64,000 nucleotides of DNA from Deinandra increscens subsp. villosa (lineage: Eukaryota; Streptophyta; Magnoliopsida; Asterales; Asteraceae): assembly GCA_039602395.1 (NCBI GenBank), contig JBCNJP010000003.1:15781167-15845166 (forward strand), given 5' to 3'. Below are positions 1 through 10,021 of this stretch, in pieces (the stretch's first letter is position 1; each line of letters opens with the position of its first letter). Both the position numbers and the translations under genes were made by a program. The notes under the pieces were generated by a model that saw only the letters and a program-made list of their open reading frames with translations, had not been told where the DNA came from and did not search any database.

Positions 1-91
1 GCTTAAATATTAAAAAAAAAACCACTACAAATAGATTTCTTAAAAAACATAAAAACTACAAATATTCCAAAAAAAACCAACTAAAAATACT

Positions 92-268
92 TCATTGAGC
101 GTAATTGGTAAACGAGGGGTTGGGGTTGTAGACGTTTGAGGGTTGTTGACCCAAAAACAACGGGTTAAGTTGGCCCCCCCCCCACATCGGCATATGCCAC
201 GGGTTAAGGTTCGGGTTGTTGGGAGGGGTGTTGCTTGAGGAATCTTGATTTTGTTGGTTTGGATTCAT
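92..268 (-). pseudogene. Asn/Pro/Gln-rich 58-residue ORF, decayed transposon-associated protein start
   Basis: An ATG at 268 on the minus strand opens 58 codons before a TGA at 92-94. The peptide starts MNPNQQNQDSSSNTPPNN and is dominated by Asn, Pro and Gln. Such amino ends are common in plant trihelix/Myb-like proteins carried by PIF/Harbinger elements, so this may be the first part of one. The reading passes through a run of ten C (174-183), a likely site of frame slippage. No conserved domain is visible, so the family assignment is weak inference. Confidence 0.3.
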
Positions 269-802
269 GGTGCTTTTTTTTTAAAAAATGTTAAAGAAAG
301 AAGGAGTAGAATAGAGAGAAAGGTGTAAAAAATATGAATAAAGTGGGGTTTATATAGGTGAAAAGGTAAAAACATTGGGTGAATTAATTTTTTTTTTATT
401 TAAACCCCCAACGTTCGAAAATTGTACCGTTGCCAACGTTCCTTTTCCTTTAAACGCCCGTTGAGAAGTTGGCGTGGGAGTTTGGCGGCGCCATATAACG
501 GCAGGGGGGGCGGTGTTGGCGCCACTTAGCGCCGCCAATCTCCTCTATGGCGCCGGTATACCACAAGCCCTAATCGGCAATGTATTGCCAATCCCAACAA
601 ATATATTGCTACTTTCAGATTTTGACAACGAGGTTTGGAATATTCCTATAATGATCATGAAATGAGTAGACGCACTCATACCCATATACCATGGCTAGTG
701 GATAATGTCCATATACCATATGGAAGAAAGAGTGTACTAAAAGTCGAGTGCGCCGGCCGTAGCCTAGGACGCAAAGGAGATCTACGGCTTGGAAGAAAAA
801 AA
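269..802. other. No gene seen; GC-rich patch with GGCGCC words
   Basis: This stretch lies upstream of the minus-strand Asn-rich ORF. It holds a TATATA near 350 and a GC-rich patch at 465-560 with repeated GGCGCC/GCGCCGCC words inside AT-rich DNA. It could be the promoter side of a decayed element. No supportable coding region. Confidence 0.4.
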
Positions 803-923
803 AAACTTGTCGTGGATAACTGAACACCAAGAAATAAACCAATTATAAAAAATTGGTGAAAAAAAAAACAACTTGTCGTGGATAATTGAACACCAAGAAA
901 TAAACCAATTATATAAAATTGGT
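803..923. repeat. Tandem duplication, 67 bp period
   Basis: A unit starting AACTTGTCGTGGATAA and ending in AAAATTGGT occurs at 803 and again at 870 with very few differences. The interval between is A-rich. A simple recent duplication; no coding content. Confidence 0.8.
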
Positions 924-1127
924 ATTTCTGACTACTTTAATTCTCTTCTTGATATGTAGCATAGAATCTTTAAATTGAACTTTTATCTTGATCAACGTAT
1001 ATATGGATCAAATATCAGAAACGGAAAGCACAAAGATGGATAAGAAGAAAAAACAAATCACCGTACAAAAAATCTAAGATGGCCATCGTTGTTAATTAGG
1101 GTTTAGGAACTTTAGGCTATAATACCA

Positions 1128-1453
1128 TGTTGAATATGTTGGAAAAAATAGGGAAAATATGTATTTTTTCCTAAACTTTGGATCTAATTATTTATATATA
1201 GATATAATAATTAGACGGGTTATTTGATATGGTTGAATAGCTTAGGACAAGGGCTTTCCAACGAGATATTAAACGTCTAAAGTTATTAAGAGGTGAATGA
1301 GATATCGATGCTCAAAGTGTGGTCTACAAACTATATATATTTTGAGCTAGAAACAACTTGTCCCACATTTGAAGTGGTTCAAAATGAAATGTGGTTTATA
1401 AGCCAAGGAACTTGGATGGTTATCAAATTGTAATGTCACTTTATACTCCAACA
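1128..1453 (-). mobile_element. Probable Copia-type LTR with degenerate primer site
   Basis: Read on the minus strand this starts TGTTGGAGT and ends TTCAACA, the TG...CA ends of an LTR. It is followed directly (1127 downward) by TGGTATTATAGCC, a degenerate match to the initiator-Met primer site TGGTATCAGAGC. It would be the 5' LTR of a minus-strand Copia element whose body lies toward position 1, but no intact gag can be read there. The partner LTR is not in the window, so the call rests on end motifs and primer site only. Confidence 0.45.
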
Positions 1454-1562
1454 TCTACGCGGGGGGGTGGGGGGGTGCAGAAAAATGAGAAACCCGGTTA
1501 AAAATCTTGGGCGTGCTCGCGCATCCTGCGGACACAAATGCGACTCTGTCTTCGACAGCACT

Positions 1563-2062
1563 NNNNNNNNNNNNNNNNNNNNNNNNNNNNNNNNNNNNNN
1601 NNNNNNNNNNNNNNNNNNNNNNNNNNNNNNNNNNNNNNNNNNNNNNNNNNNNNNNNNNNNNNNNNNNNNNNNNNNNNNNNNNNNNNNNNNNNNNNNNNNN
1701 NNNNNNNNNNNNNNNNNNNNNNNNNNNNNNNNNNNNNNNNNNNNNNNNNNNNNNNNNNNNNNNNNNNNNNNNNNNNNNNNNNNNNNNNNNNNNNNNNNNN
1801 NNNNNNNNNNNNNNNNNNNNNNNNNNNNNNNNNNNNNNNNNNNNNNNNNNNNNNNNNNNNNNNNNNNNNNNNNNNNNNNNNNNNNNNNNNNNNNNNNNNN
1901 NNNNNNNNNNNNNNNNNNNNNNNNNNNNNNNNNNNNNNNNNNNNNNNNNNNNNNNNNNNNNNNNNNNNNNNNNNNNNNNNNNNNNNNNNNNNNNNNNNNN
2001 NNNNNNNNNNNNNNNNNNNNNNNNNNNNNNNNNNNNNNNNNNNNNNNNNNNNNNNNNNNNNN
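1563..2062. other. Assembly gap (500 N)
   Basis: Exactly 500 N, the usual placeholder for a gap of unknown length. Long open frames that cross it are artefacts. Confidence 0.99.
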
Positions 2063-2429
2063 TAAATGGAAAATTTTCAAGTATCACGTACTGGGTGATC
2101 CAATGACAAAAGGCCACCACCAACTGACCCAACCCAACTGTACGGAGCCCTTAAGTGCTCAATGTTACACTAGCTCCGGGGGAAACCCGCTAACCAACCC
2201 GTCTGTAGGCAAAGCGCATTATCATATTCCATATATATGTTTGTTTTATTTTCAACTTTGCTTGAGTTTTGCTTTCATACATTTAAATTAATATGTATTT
2301 ATTTCATGGAACAAAGTGTGCCTTGTGAGAAAGGTTAATGACATAATTAGACTACATCGATGTTATTAATGAAAAAACTAACAAACGTACAATACAATAT
2401 ATCACAAAAAGATTGATAAACTAAAAGAA

Positions 2430-3203
2430 GCAAGTATCGTGATGGTTTATTGTCGCCGCCGCTGCATCACGTAGTTAGAAAAAACGAGTATCGCATTATA
2501 AAGTGTCATCGCCGTCGCATTGCGACACGGAAAACGAATACCGTATGGTAAATTGTCGCCACACAACATCGCACTAGCAAAACCAAAATACCGCGTTGTA
2601 AATTGTCGTGCCGCCACAACACGCGAATTAAAAAGTGGTGTATGTTAATTTCTTTTCAGTTTGGGTGGACATCGTTTAGATTATCAGTTAGTAACTTTTA
2701 GTTTAAGTGGTTAAGCCTAGACTTTAGACTTTTAGGTGTAATTTTGTTTAAAAGTAAAAACCAGTTAGTAACTTTTTAGTTTAGTTGGTTGAGCCTAGGC
2801 TTTAGACTTTTAGGTGTAATTTTTTTAAAAGTAATGCAGAAAATCAAAATTGTAACTAACAAAAGTTTTAAATTGTCGTAGCCGTCGAACGCGCGAACAG
2901 AAGAAAAAATAACGCATTATAAATTGTCGCCGCCGCTAACCCTCGGATTTTGATTTAAAAAGTACTATGATATTACTGATATCTTAAAACTATATTGATG
3001 ACTCTCATCTTACAACTCATTTGGTTTTAAATTACTATGTTTGTGACCAACATATATTTCAATTCGAGTGTTTGTTGTTATTTGTTTGAGTTCTAAAAAA
3101 ACGAATACCTTGATGTAAATTGTCGTGCCGCCATAACAAGCGAACAGAAGACGAATTACACGCTATACACTGTCGCCGCCGCAACGCGCGGGCACACGGC
3201 TAG
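2430..3203 (+). mobile_element. Helitron 3' part with amplified terminal units
   Basis: The segment ends in a GC-rich hairpin region (CCGCCGCAACGCGCGGG), then CTAG at 3200-3203 followed by T: the Helitron 3' signature of a hairpin close to CTRR inserted before T. Upstream are about eight degenerate versions of the same terminal unit, recognisable by AAATTGTCGCCGCC-type words near 2450, 2500, 2550, 2600, 2870, 2920, 3120 and 3165. The last 250 bp resemble the tail ending at 24948. The 5' TC end was not found, so the left limit is arbitrary. Confidence 0.55.
2684..2840. repeat. Tandem duplication, about 79 bp period
   Basis: Two adjacent units starting GTTAGTAACTTTT and ending near GTGTAATTTT followed by AAAAGTAA, inside the Helitron tail. 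They differ by several substitutions, so the duplication is not recent. Confidence 0.75.
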
Positions 3204-3214
3204 TGTATATATAT

Positions 3215-5690
3215 ATATATATAACACCTAACAACAAAATATAAAAGGCAATTATTCTTGGTTCTTGATAATCATCTTTATCTTTAACAAAACAATTATT
3301 TCACCTACAAAGAAAATAAGTTCATGAGTTCATATATGTAAACGTTAATTGTGAGCTACACATGTTACATAGATAATACACATATGTAACAACCTAAAAA
3401 AAATACAACAACCTAACAACAAAATATAAAAGCTAATTATGCTTCGTTTTTTATAATCATCTTTATCTTTGACACAAAAATTCATTCACCTACAATGAAG
3501 TTTATTAGTTCAAGCATGAAACATATGCACATTTACATATGGAGGACGGGTTTATATATGTAATTTAAATAGATAATGAGATGACACATCATTGTTACTA
3601 AATTAACATATAGTTAACATATGTAACATCTTTTACGTAACTCAATTAACATATAGTTACATATGAAACATCGTTGTTTAGTTACATAGGGAACATCATA
3701 TCGTTTTTTAGATATGCGATTAAAACATATTATATGAGGCTACATATGTAAATTTACTTATGTAACATGTTATATTAACATATGTAACATCATTACGTAA
3801 CTAAATTAACGAATAGTTACATAGAAAATCATATTATAGTTACGAACTAGAATATTTAAAAAATGATCAAAAAATATAATAACCTTAAAAAATACAACAA
3901 CCTAACAACAAAATATAAAAGCTAATTATGCTTCGTTCTTGATAATCATCTTTATCTTTGACACAAAAATTCATTTACCTACAAAGAAGTTTATTAGTTC
4001 AAGCATAAAACATACGTACATTTACATATGGATGACGGGTTTATATATGTAATTTAAATAGATAATGAGAAGACACGTCATTGTTACTAGATTAACATAT
4101 AGTTAGCATATGTAACATCATTACGTAACTAAATTAACATATAGTTACATATGACACATCATTGTTTAGTTACATAGGGAACATCATATTGTTGTTTAGA
4201 TATGCGATTAAAACATATTATATGAGGCTACATATGTAAAATTACTTATGTAACATGTTATATTAACATATGTAACATCATTACGTAACTAAATTAACGT
4301 ATAGTTACATAGAAACCATATTATATTAAAACATATTACAACGCATGTTACGCAAGTAAATTTACATATGTAATATTACAATATGATGCATGTAGCATAA
4401 GATGTAACATTAGATATGTAACACATGTGTAAATTTACATACGTGTCGTGAATAAAAAACATATGTAACACACGTGTAACATTAAACTAAACAAAAATAT
4501 CCAGAGGGAATGATACATATGTAAATTTACATACATAACATGATTATTGAAAAATTACTTTGAGGGCACAAATTACGTCACCATTAACATCCATAAACTT
4601 GTGATTAAATATTATGAGCTACATATGTTACATAGATAAATGAGATGTAATATATTACGTAAGTAAATTAACATATGTAACATCATTACATAAGTAAATT
4701 AACTTATAGTTACATATGCAACATCATTTAAAAATTACGGTGGTTTAAGGGTTGAGAAACATAGGTAAATTTACATATGTATCGTTACATATGCTATCTA
4801 GATATGCGATTAAAACATATTATATGAGGCTACATATGTAAAATTACTTATGTAACATGTTATATTAACATATGTAACATCATTACGTAACTAAATTAAC
4901 GTATAGTTACATAGAAAATCATATTACATATGCTAGCTAGATCAAAATACATATGTGACATCGTTAAGTATATAAGTAAATTTACATATGTAACATTGTT
5001 AAAAATTCAGATAAAATTTACCATAAGTACATAGGTAAATTTACATATGTAAAATCACTGTTTAGATGCGTATTTTTCAAAATCTCCAAAATGTCTAGGC
5101 ACATTAGTTCAAGCATGAAACATACGTAAATTTACATATGGAGGACGAGTTTACATATGTAAATTTAAATATATAAATGAGATGAAACATATTGCATAAG
5201 TGAATTAACATTTGTAACGTCATTACGTAAGTAAATTAACATATATACTTACATATGTACCATAACTGTTTAAGATATGCATTTATATATGAGCTACACA
5301 TGTTATGTAAGTAAATTTACATACATATGTTTCAGTTAGCTTACATATATTATACATTCGTGTTACTGATAATAAATACAAACTAAAAATATTTTTAAAA
5401 AATGATCAAAAAATATAACAAAAATAAAAAAAGTATACAAGCTAATTATGCTTCCGTTCTTGATAATCATCTTCATCTTTGACACAAAAATCTTTTAACC
5501 TACAAAAAAACAAGTTCATCAGTTAATACTCGTAAAACATTACATAAGTACATGCATTTACATATGTAAACTTAGATAGATAACGAGATGTAGCATATTA
5601 CATATGTAAAATTACATATGTAAAATCATTAAAAATTATGACAAGATTTACCATAAGTATATAGGTAATTTACATATGTAATATCGTTAA
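3215..5690. repeat. AT-rich block built from ACATATGTAA words with larger duplications
   Basis: Dozens of copies of the palindrome CATATG, mostly as ACATATGTAA or TTACATATGTAA, are spread over 2.5 kb. Superimposed are longer repeats: a leader reading CTAACAACAAAATATAAAAG then TAATCATCTT recurs near 3229, 3407 and 3898 and in worn form near 5420. The copies at 3407 and 3898 extend over about 330 bp with high identity. No coding region. It may be the body of a non-autonomous element or locally expanded DNA. Confidence 0.7.
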
Positions 5691-6839
5691 AAATTCTGGC
5701 ACGAACAATTTCCTATGTCCCACCTACTTTCTTCCTCATCTACTTTCCTTTCCTTATTCATCTTTTCTTTCAATTTGCAGGTTTCATGGCTTCTTCATAA
5801 AAATGTCATTGTAAATTAAGAGAATTTAAGACTACTAAAATCCAAACGATAACATGCCACTGTTAGCAAAATTAATTAATTCCTCAATTAACAAAAAGAT
5901 CCTTGAAATGCATATTGAAGATTCAAAGTCCCTTAAATTAATTACAAGGGAAGTCATTATATATAGAATAACTATAAACAGGAACATTTTAGTTATTTAA
6001 ATTAGAAATATTAAAATTCCTACATATTAAAGATTTAAGATCCCATGAGATAGTCTAGATTTTAAGAAGTATTTAGTATAATATTTTTCAATCCAAAAAA
6101 TAAACATATTAATTATTAAGCGGAGCTGAAAATAATGACCCACTAGAATATGGATGGACTTTGAAATTCCTCATTCCTTAACTTTTTTTGAACAACAAAT
6201 TTGTGTTCATTCCATAACTAAACAAATAGATTTAGTATATACCTTAACGCATGCATTGACCGGAGGCTAAAGTGATCTTCTCCGGCGAAATCGTACGGAG
6301 GAGCAATGACAACTTAGATCTCGTTTTCGAAGCAAGATACATGTAGTTGAAACCGTACACCATCGCAACCTGCTTCCTTCGACCATCGCAACCCGCTTCC
6401 TTGTTTCAGATCTATCACTCTGATTCGATTAAGGGCTTCCGGGTTAGAAGTATGGAGGGTTTTGAACTGGAGTAGAAGAACCATGGTGGGGGTGAACGGG
6501 TGGTGACGATCTTTATGAACGAGTTGGAAAGAAAGAATCAAGATGTATGGCCGGTGATTCTTTGTAGAGAAGAGCTAGAGAGATAACCAAGTTCAAATGG
6601 TTGTGATGGTTCTTTGTGTAGAGAGAGAAAGAAGTAGTGGGGAAGATGAACTTGGTGGGAATGGGAAAATGTGTAGAACATATTAATCAGAAAAGTACAA
6701 AAGGTAATTGGATAACATTACCATTGTGCCCTTCTACACTAAAGACAAAAGGTAAAAGTGAATTAATTTAAATTAAAATTAAATGAAAAAGCAATATAAA
6801 ATAACATCCATTGGATCATGGTGATCAAGGGCCAAGAAT
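5691..6839. other. Unassigned AT-rich stretch
   Basis: No convincing gene. A 75-codon minus-strand frame lies at 6541-6314 in the less AT-rich part but matches nothing I recognise. Its surroundings (6240-6670) look like a short genic fragment with purine-rich AGAGAGA tracts. Confidence 0.3.
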
Positions 6840-6937
6840 TGGTTTTTAAAAGTTTTCCCAACTCAAGTTGGTTTTCATACTACCCTTCCTCTATGTATAT
6901 ATATATATACATATATATATACACATATATATATATA
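6840..6937. mobile_element. One end of a MITE of the 59299-59930 family next to TA repeats
   Basis: The sequence around 6850-6890 (AAAGTTTTCCCAACTCAAG, then TTGGTTTTCATACTACCC) matches the right end of the foldback MITE at 59299-59930 and, like it, abuts a TA microsatellite. The other end is not visible here. Confidence 0.5.
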
Positions 6938-7224
6938 TAGTGGCGGATCCAGGAAATAATATCAGGGGTAGCGGGGACTAACAGGGGTTCGGGGGCAGCG
7001 CCCCCGGAAAAAAATTTTAGGTAGTTAACGGGCTTTTAATCATATTTTTAAGGGGCTTTTGATCATATTTTTAAGTAAAAACCATAAAATTTCTTCCAGG
7101 GGTCGCGAAAAATTCGTTTCAGGGGTCGCGAAAAACCGAAAACCTATAAAAAAAAAATTTGCACGTCGGGGTAAAAGTTCAGGGGTAGCGGGTACCCCCT
7201 GGGACCTTAGTAGGTCCGCCACTA
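6938..7224. mobile_element. hAT-type non-autonomous element (MITE), 287 bp
   Basis: Terminal inverted repeats TAGTGGCGGATCC and GGTCCGCCACTA bound a 287 bp element with no transposase. Flanks are TATATATA on both sides, consistent with an 8 bp duplication but ambiguous in TA repeats. The interior (AGGGGTAGCGGG, two GGGGTCGCGAAAA words) is closely related to the element at 9843-14079, whose 8 bp duplication is clear. hAT assignment is by duplication length and terminal sequence. Confidence 0.75.
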
Positions 7225-7328
7225 TATATATACACATATATATAATATATATGTATATAAGGTTAGTATAAATTGAGAACTTTTTGTTTTGAAAACTGTT
7301 GAGAGTCATTTTAAGACACTCATTTTCA

Positions 7329-7372
7329 GGGGGAGGGGGTGGGGGGTGGGTGGAGGGGTGGGTGGGGGTGGG
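7329..7372 (+). repeat. G-rich tract with strong G-quadruplex potential
   Basis: Forty-four bases containing at least seven runs of three or more G separated by single T or A bases. It sits in non-coding AT-rich DNA next to MITE-like sequence. Confidence 0.8.
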
Positions 7373-7932
7373 TACCTTATATATAATAGTTGCTCAAAAT
7401 GGTTCTCAAAAGTTTTCAATATTAAATGTGAAATAGGTCTAGATCAAGAGATGTTAATATAGGGAGATGTCCATTGTAGTCTCCTAACAATTGTAAACCC
7501 CTTACTTTACATGCAAAATAGGTCTATTTTACATAAGAAATTTTTTGAAGAGAAAAAAAATATGAAGAAAATTAATTAATTACATTATTAGATCAAGATA
7601 TCTATTGATGAAAAAAAGATTTATCGGTCTACACTTTTTATGAGGTCTAGTATAAACCTCTTATTATAAATATATTCTTTTAGAGATTGTACATAGAGGG
7701 AGGTTCATTTGGGATTAATAAAGTGATTTTCCCAAAAATTAAATATAAGAAAAAGGCTTGGTTTTTATGTAATTCACTAATTTGTTTAATTATCCGAAGG
7801 GAACAAGTGAGAATTCCAAGAGAAAAAGGTCATATTTTCTTGGGAGGAAGTGGGAGAACCAAAATAACGATCGTTTGGTGACAAAGTTCTGAAAACAACT
7901 ATGAATCTTCCACTTTTAAAGTAGAAGCAGAT
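7373..7932. other. No gene seen
   Basis: AT-rich intergenic DNA. An open frame from 7687 to 7881 has no recognisable domain. Confidence 0.4.
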
Positions 7933-7944
7933 AACTTTATTGCC

Positions 7945-8296
7945 CAAACAATTCCGGTTTTCGCTTTTTCTGTTTTGGATATTTTGGAGGTGTTTAAAGG
8001 AATATCAAAACTTTCTTGGAAACACAAAGCGGTGGAAATCATCTTTCTTTCGGCATGCTGGTGCGTTTGGAGAGAAAGGAACAATGCTCGTTTCAACCAA
8101 AGGCGTCCGTCGAGTCAACGGGTGATAATGGAGATCAAGAGTTGGAGTTTCTTATGGTATTCAAACCGTTGTAACGTTCGGTCTATTTCGTGGCCGGATT
8201 GGTCTACGTTTCCGTTGTAATGTTTTTTCTTTGCCTCCCTTAGCGTCTTGCTTGGGGTTTGGCCGTTTTAATGATATCGCCGTTCCAAAAAAAAAA
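7945..8296 (+). mobile_element. 5'-truncated LINE with poly(A) and 12 bp target duplication
   Basis: The insert encodes the last residues of a plant LINE ORF2: the frame at 7975-8220 ends with a Trp-rich stretch (SACWCVWRERNNARFN ... WPDWSTFPL, then stop) as found after the zinc-binding reverse transcriptase region. A short 3' UTR and a poly(A) tract follow. AACTTTATTGCC lies immediately before the insert (7933-7944) and again after the poly(A) (8297-8308), a target-site duplication typical of target-primed reverse transcription. Only about 350 bp of the element was copied. Confidence 0.85.
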
Positions 8297-8308
8297 AACT
8301 TTATTGCC

Positions 8309-9110
8309 TTTGGTGTAAGCTTCAAGGTACGTACAACTTCCTTTTCATAAAGTACAACACAATTACAAACACACATATATATATATTTACGTACTTATTG
8401 TTGGACAGAATGAGGCACCTACAGGAGCATGTTTGGGATTTCATTTAAGAACTTCTTATTGACTTATTAGCTTTTTGAAAAGCAAATAAGTTAAAAATAT
8501 TGTTTGGGTAATCCAAAAGCATTTTTTATTTTAACTTTTTGATAAGGAGAAAAAAGCCATCTTCCAAAAGCCAAGAAAACTTGGCTTTTAAAACTCCTTT
8601 TGACTTTCATAAGTGTAAATGAAAATACATGATCCTTTCTTAGGCCGGCATAGAGGTGACCGTTCTCGAGTAGTTTTTGCGTACACTTATATGTCAAAGA
8701 CTATAAGGCTCAAGACCCGAAGGTTGGAGCAACTGGAATCATCGGGGTAGTCTAGAGTAAGTTATTTTCTTTTCTTTCTTTGAAATTTATGCATATGCAT
8801 CTATCTATATATCTTTTCTTTTTCTTCTTTTACAAATCGAAGTGGTGCAGGTTTAAACACTGGCGAAGGTTTCAAGGTACCAGGGGGGACGACCGCCACC
8901 CCGGTTATTTTTTTTGACGAAGTGTTAATTTTTATGATTTTTTTAATTTTTTTTATATATATTGAGAACCGCCTCCCCCCCCCCCCTCCGAGATTAGGAT
9001 CCGTAACTTTTCGCCCCCGTGAATTTTCAGTGAAGCTTCGCTAATGGGTTCAAATCCCATAAAGTGGGTAATTGGTGCATTTTAGTGGTTTGTTTGCCGC
9101 TAAAGAAAAC
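8309..9110. other. No gene seen; C-rich run and MITE-like fragments
   Basis: AT-rich DNA with a run of C at about 8976-8989. The part near 8430-8600 resembles MITE ends. A B-box-like GGGTTCAAATCCC at 9046-9060 hints at a second partial SINE. Confidence 0.3.
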
Positions 9111-9245
9111 CAAAGGGCTTATAGCCCAATGGTATCGTGGTGATTAATAAGGTGTGACTCCCGTAGCTAGAGGTTGAATGTTCAAATCCGATAGTGGACA
9201 AGTGGTGAAAAAAAAATTGCTGTTAAAAAAAACAACCTTTTTATA
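9111..9245 (+). mobile_element. tRNA-derived SINE
   Basis: A pol III box A (TAGCCCAATGGTAT, about 9122-9135) and a box B-like GTTCAAATCC (about 9180-9189) lie roughly 50 bp apart. A-rich tracts follow near 9208-9230. Arrangement and spacing fit a plant tRNA-derived SINE. A target duplication was not found, so the limits are approximate. Confidence 0.55.
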
Positions 9246-9834
9246 AGGAAAACCGGTTCGACCACTGATGTTGACCACCGGTGTGGCTGCCGACCATCAG
9301 AAATGAAGAAAAGCTCAAATAGGCTTTACCAGACCACCAGAGTAAACGGTTCTAGTCCGGTCCGGTAGTGAAAATATTGAAAGCAAATACACCACATATG
9401 CGTATTTTAATTTTTTTTAAAGATGATCCATTTCAAGAAACCCATTTTGAGTTTTAAAATCGTAACCTTTTTAAAATGGCCTTTTTTATCCCGAATTTGT
9501 TCATGTTGAAATCCGTTTTTACCTAAAGTTGTTTTTGACCCGAGACTAAGTTCGCCCCAACATGTCACAAATGTCACGTTGGGTATGAAACATTAATAAT
9601 GGAATAGAGCTAGCCAATGTTTTCAAAACCAGACCGGAGATCAAACCGATTTTCTTACGGGTTTACTAGTTGGATCGGTTCAATCGGTCAAACCGGTTCA
9701 AATACCGGATGATGTTATAAATAATATAAAAATCAAAACATATATACACATGTCTTCCTACGTTAAAATACAAGTCGTCCTAATTTTCATTATACAAAAC
9801 TACCGAATAAAAATTGTTTTTAAAGAAAAAGATG
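9246..9834. other. No gene seen; CCGGTT-rich palindromic fragments
   Basis: The part at about 9600-9705 repeats CGGTTCAA/AACCGGTT words resembling the insert in intron 2 of WRKY copies A and C, probably a shared MITE family. No coding sequence. Confidence 0.4.
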
Positions 9835-9869
9835 TATATAAACAGTGGCGGATCCAGGAAAGAATATCA

Positions 9870-10014
9870 TAAAACCTTGGTAGAACAGAATATTATGTCA
9901 TCGATTAAAAAAATTAAAGGATACAAGGTCCTAATATAGATGTAAATTCAAAAATAAAAAAGGAAAAAAAATATGTGACCAAATATAGCCGCTAGCAAAA
10001 AACGGATTGCAATA
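9870..10014 (-). repeat. 3' LTR of the Copia element
   Basis: Exact copy of 13665-13809. Being on the minus strand, this is the downstream LTR. The adjoining purine-rich tract at 10015-10023 (GAGGGAGAG on the coding strand) is the plus-strand primer. Confidence 0.92.
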
Positions 10015-10021
10015 CTCTCCC

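Noticed and set aside
1436..2291. Long open frames spanning N runs (also around 27745-28339 and 44885-45452)
   Set aside because: They are open only because the gap has no stop codons.
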